Origin: an uncultured Bacteroidota bacterium
Lineage (GTDB): Bacteria > Bacteroidota > Bacteroidia > Chitinophagales > Chitinophagaceae
Direction: 5' to 3'
NCBI GenBank assembly: GCA_946479055.1
Contig: CAMLEX010000365.1
Span: 1-5,639, forward strand
Length of the DNA: 5,639 nt
This document shows positions 5,512-5,639 of the stretch, in pieces. A program made the translations under genes and the position numbers. The notes beneath the pieces were generated by a model. It did not search any database and was not told where the DNA came from. It saw only the letters and a program-made list of their open reading frames with translations. Position 1 is the first letter of the stretch; the number at the start of each line of letters is the position of its first letter.

Positions 5512-5639
5512 CGCTGGAGAGCACCCAGATAGTCGGCGTATCCGAGTTCCCGCCGGAGCTCCTCGAAGAACTCGAAGTACTGCTCGGCGGCGCCGGCACC
5601 TACCTCGCGGACGAGATAGCGGCGGAGATCCGCTATAAT
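5473..5639. other. GC-rich segment foreign to the rest of the window
   Basis: These 167 bases are 63% GC (106 of 167), against 36% (85 of 237) in the preceding TerC-like stretch, and they interrupt that gene. The segment reads as coding in a GC-rich genome. The plus frame in phase with 5463 is open to the window end (starting EYEQVGVTRVADTIALE, third-position GC about 78%). The minus frame starting at 5639 is also open (including EQYFEFFEELRRELGYADYL, third-position GC about 73%). The two frames mirror each other, so base composition cannot decide between them, and I recognise neither peptide. The ATG at 5460, in phase with the plus frame, falls inside TerC sequence and is probably accidental. 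No transposon end, tRNA or target duplication is visible at the join. Most likely this is an internal gene fragment from another organism joined at a contig end. Confidence 0.75.

Noticed and set aside
5460..5639. A new gene starting at the ATG at 5460 and reading MEPEYEQVGV through the GC-rich tail
   Set aside because: The ATG and the codons up to 5472 coincide with conserved TerC sequence in another frame. The start is most likely created by the join.
5473..5639. The GC-rich tail as the end of an insertion sequence or integrated element
   Set aside because: No terminal inverted repeat, target duplication, tRNA 3' end or recombinase fragment can be seen, and only 167 bases are present.

Overview
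The window looks like Bacteroidota DNA, most likely from the Chitinophagaceae or a nearby lineage. The evidence is a gliding-type gldF-gldG pair, AT-rich starts without Shine-Dalgarno sequences, a TAnnTTTG-type -7 box, and about 36% GC counted over the last native stretch. The lineage is inferred from gene content only. The final ~167 bases do not fit this picture.

Layout. (1) Positions 2-2150, plus strand: the core iron-sulfur assembly genes iscS (5' end cut by the window edge), iscU and iscA. The two spacers carry hairpin-forming repeats. (2) Positions 2168-2210: a strong, apparently bidirectional terminator. (3) Positions 2210-2563, minus strand: a small predicted exported protein that is 31% proline, with runs of 6, 8 and 12 prolines; function unknown. 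(4) Positions 2682-5157, plus strand: gldF and gldG, separated by one base, encoding the membrane permease and the auxiliary subunit of the gliding-associated ABC transporter. The ATPase GldA is not in the window. (5) Positions 5206-5472: a promoter-like -7 box and the first 79 codons of a TerC/Alx-family membrane protein. (6) Positions ~5473-5639: 63% GC sequence that breaks TerC just before its conserved DN-containing motif. This is most simply a chimeric join or a rearrangement boundary.

How the genes work together. IscS takes sulfur from cysteine and passes it to the IscU scaffold, where clusters form; IscA is an A-type carrier. IscU keeps the LPPVK site recognised by the HscA chaperone, but hscA, hscB and fdx do not follow iscA, because the operon ends at the terminator. 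GldF and GldG should form a membrane complex with an ATPase encoded elsewhere. The proline-rich gene converges on iscA and diverges from gldF; nothing visible ties it to either.

I found no tRNA, rRNA, CRISPR array, transposase or recognisable new defence or metabolic system. The points most worth checking are the break at ~5473, the polyproline protein and the hairpin-bearing spacers of the isc operon.
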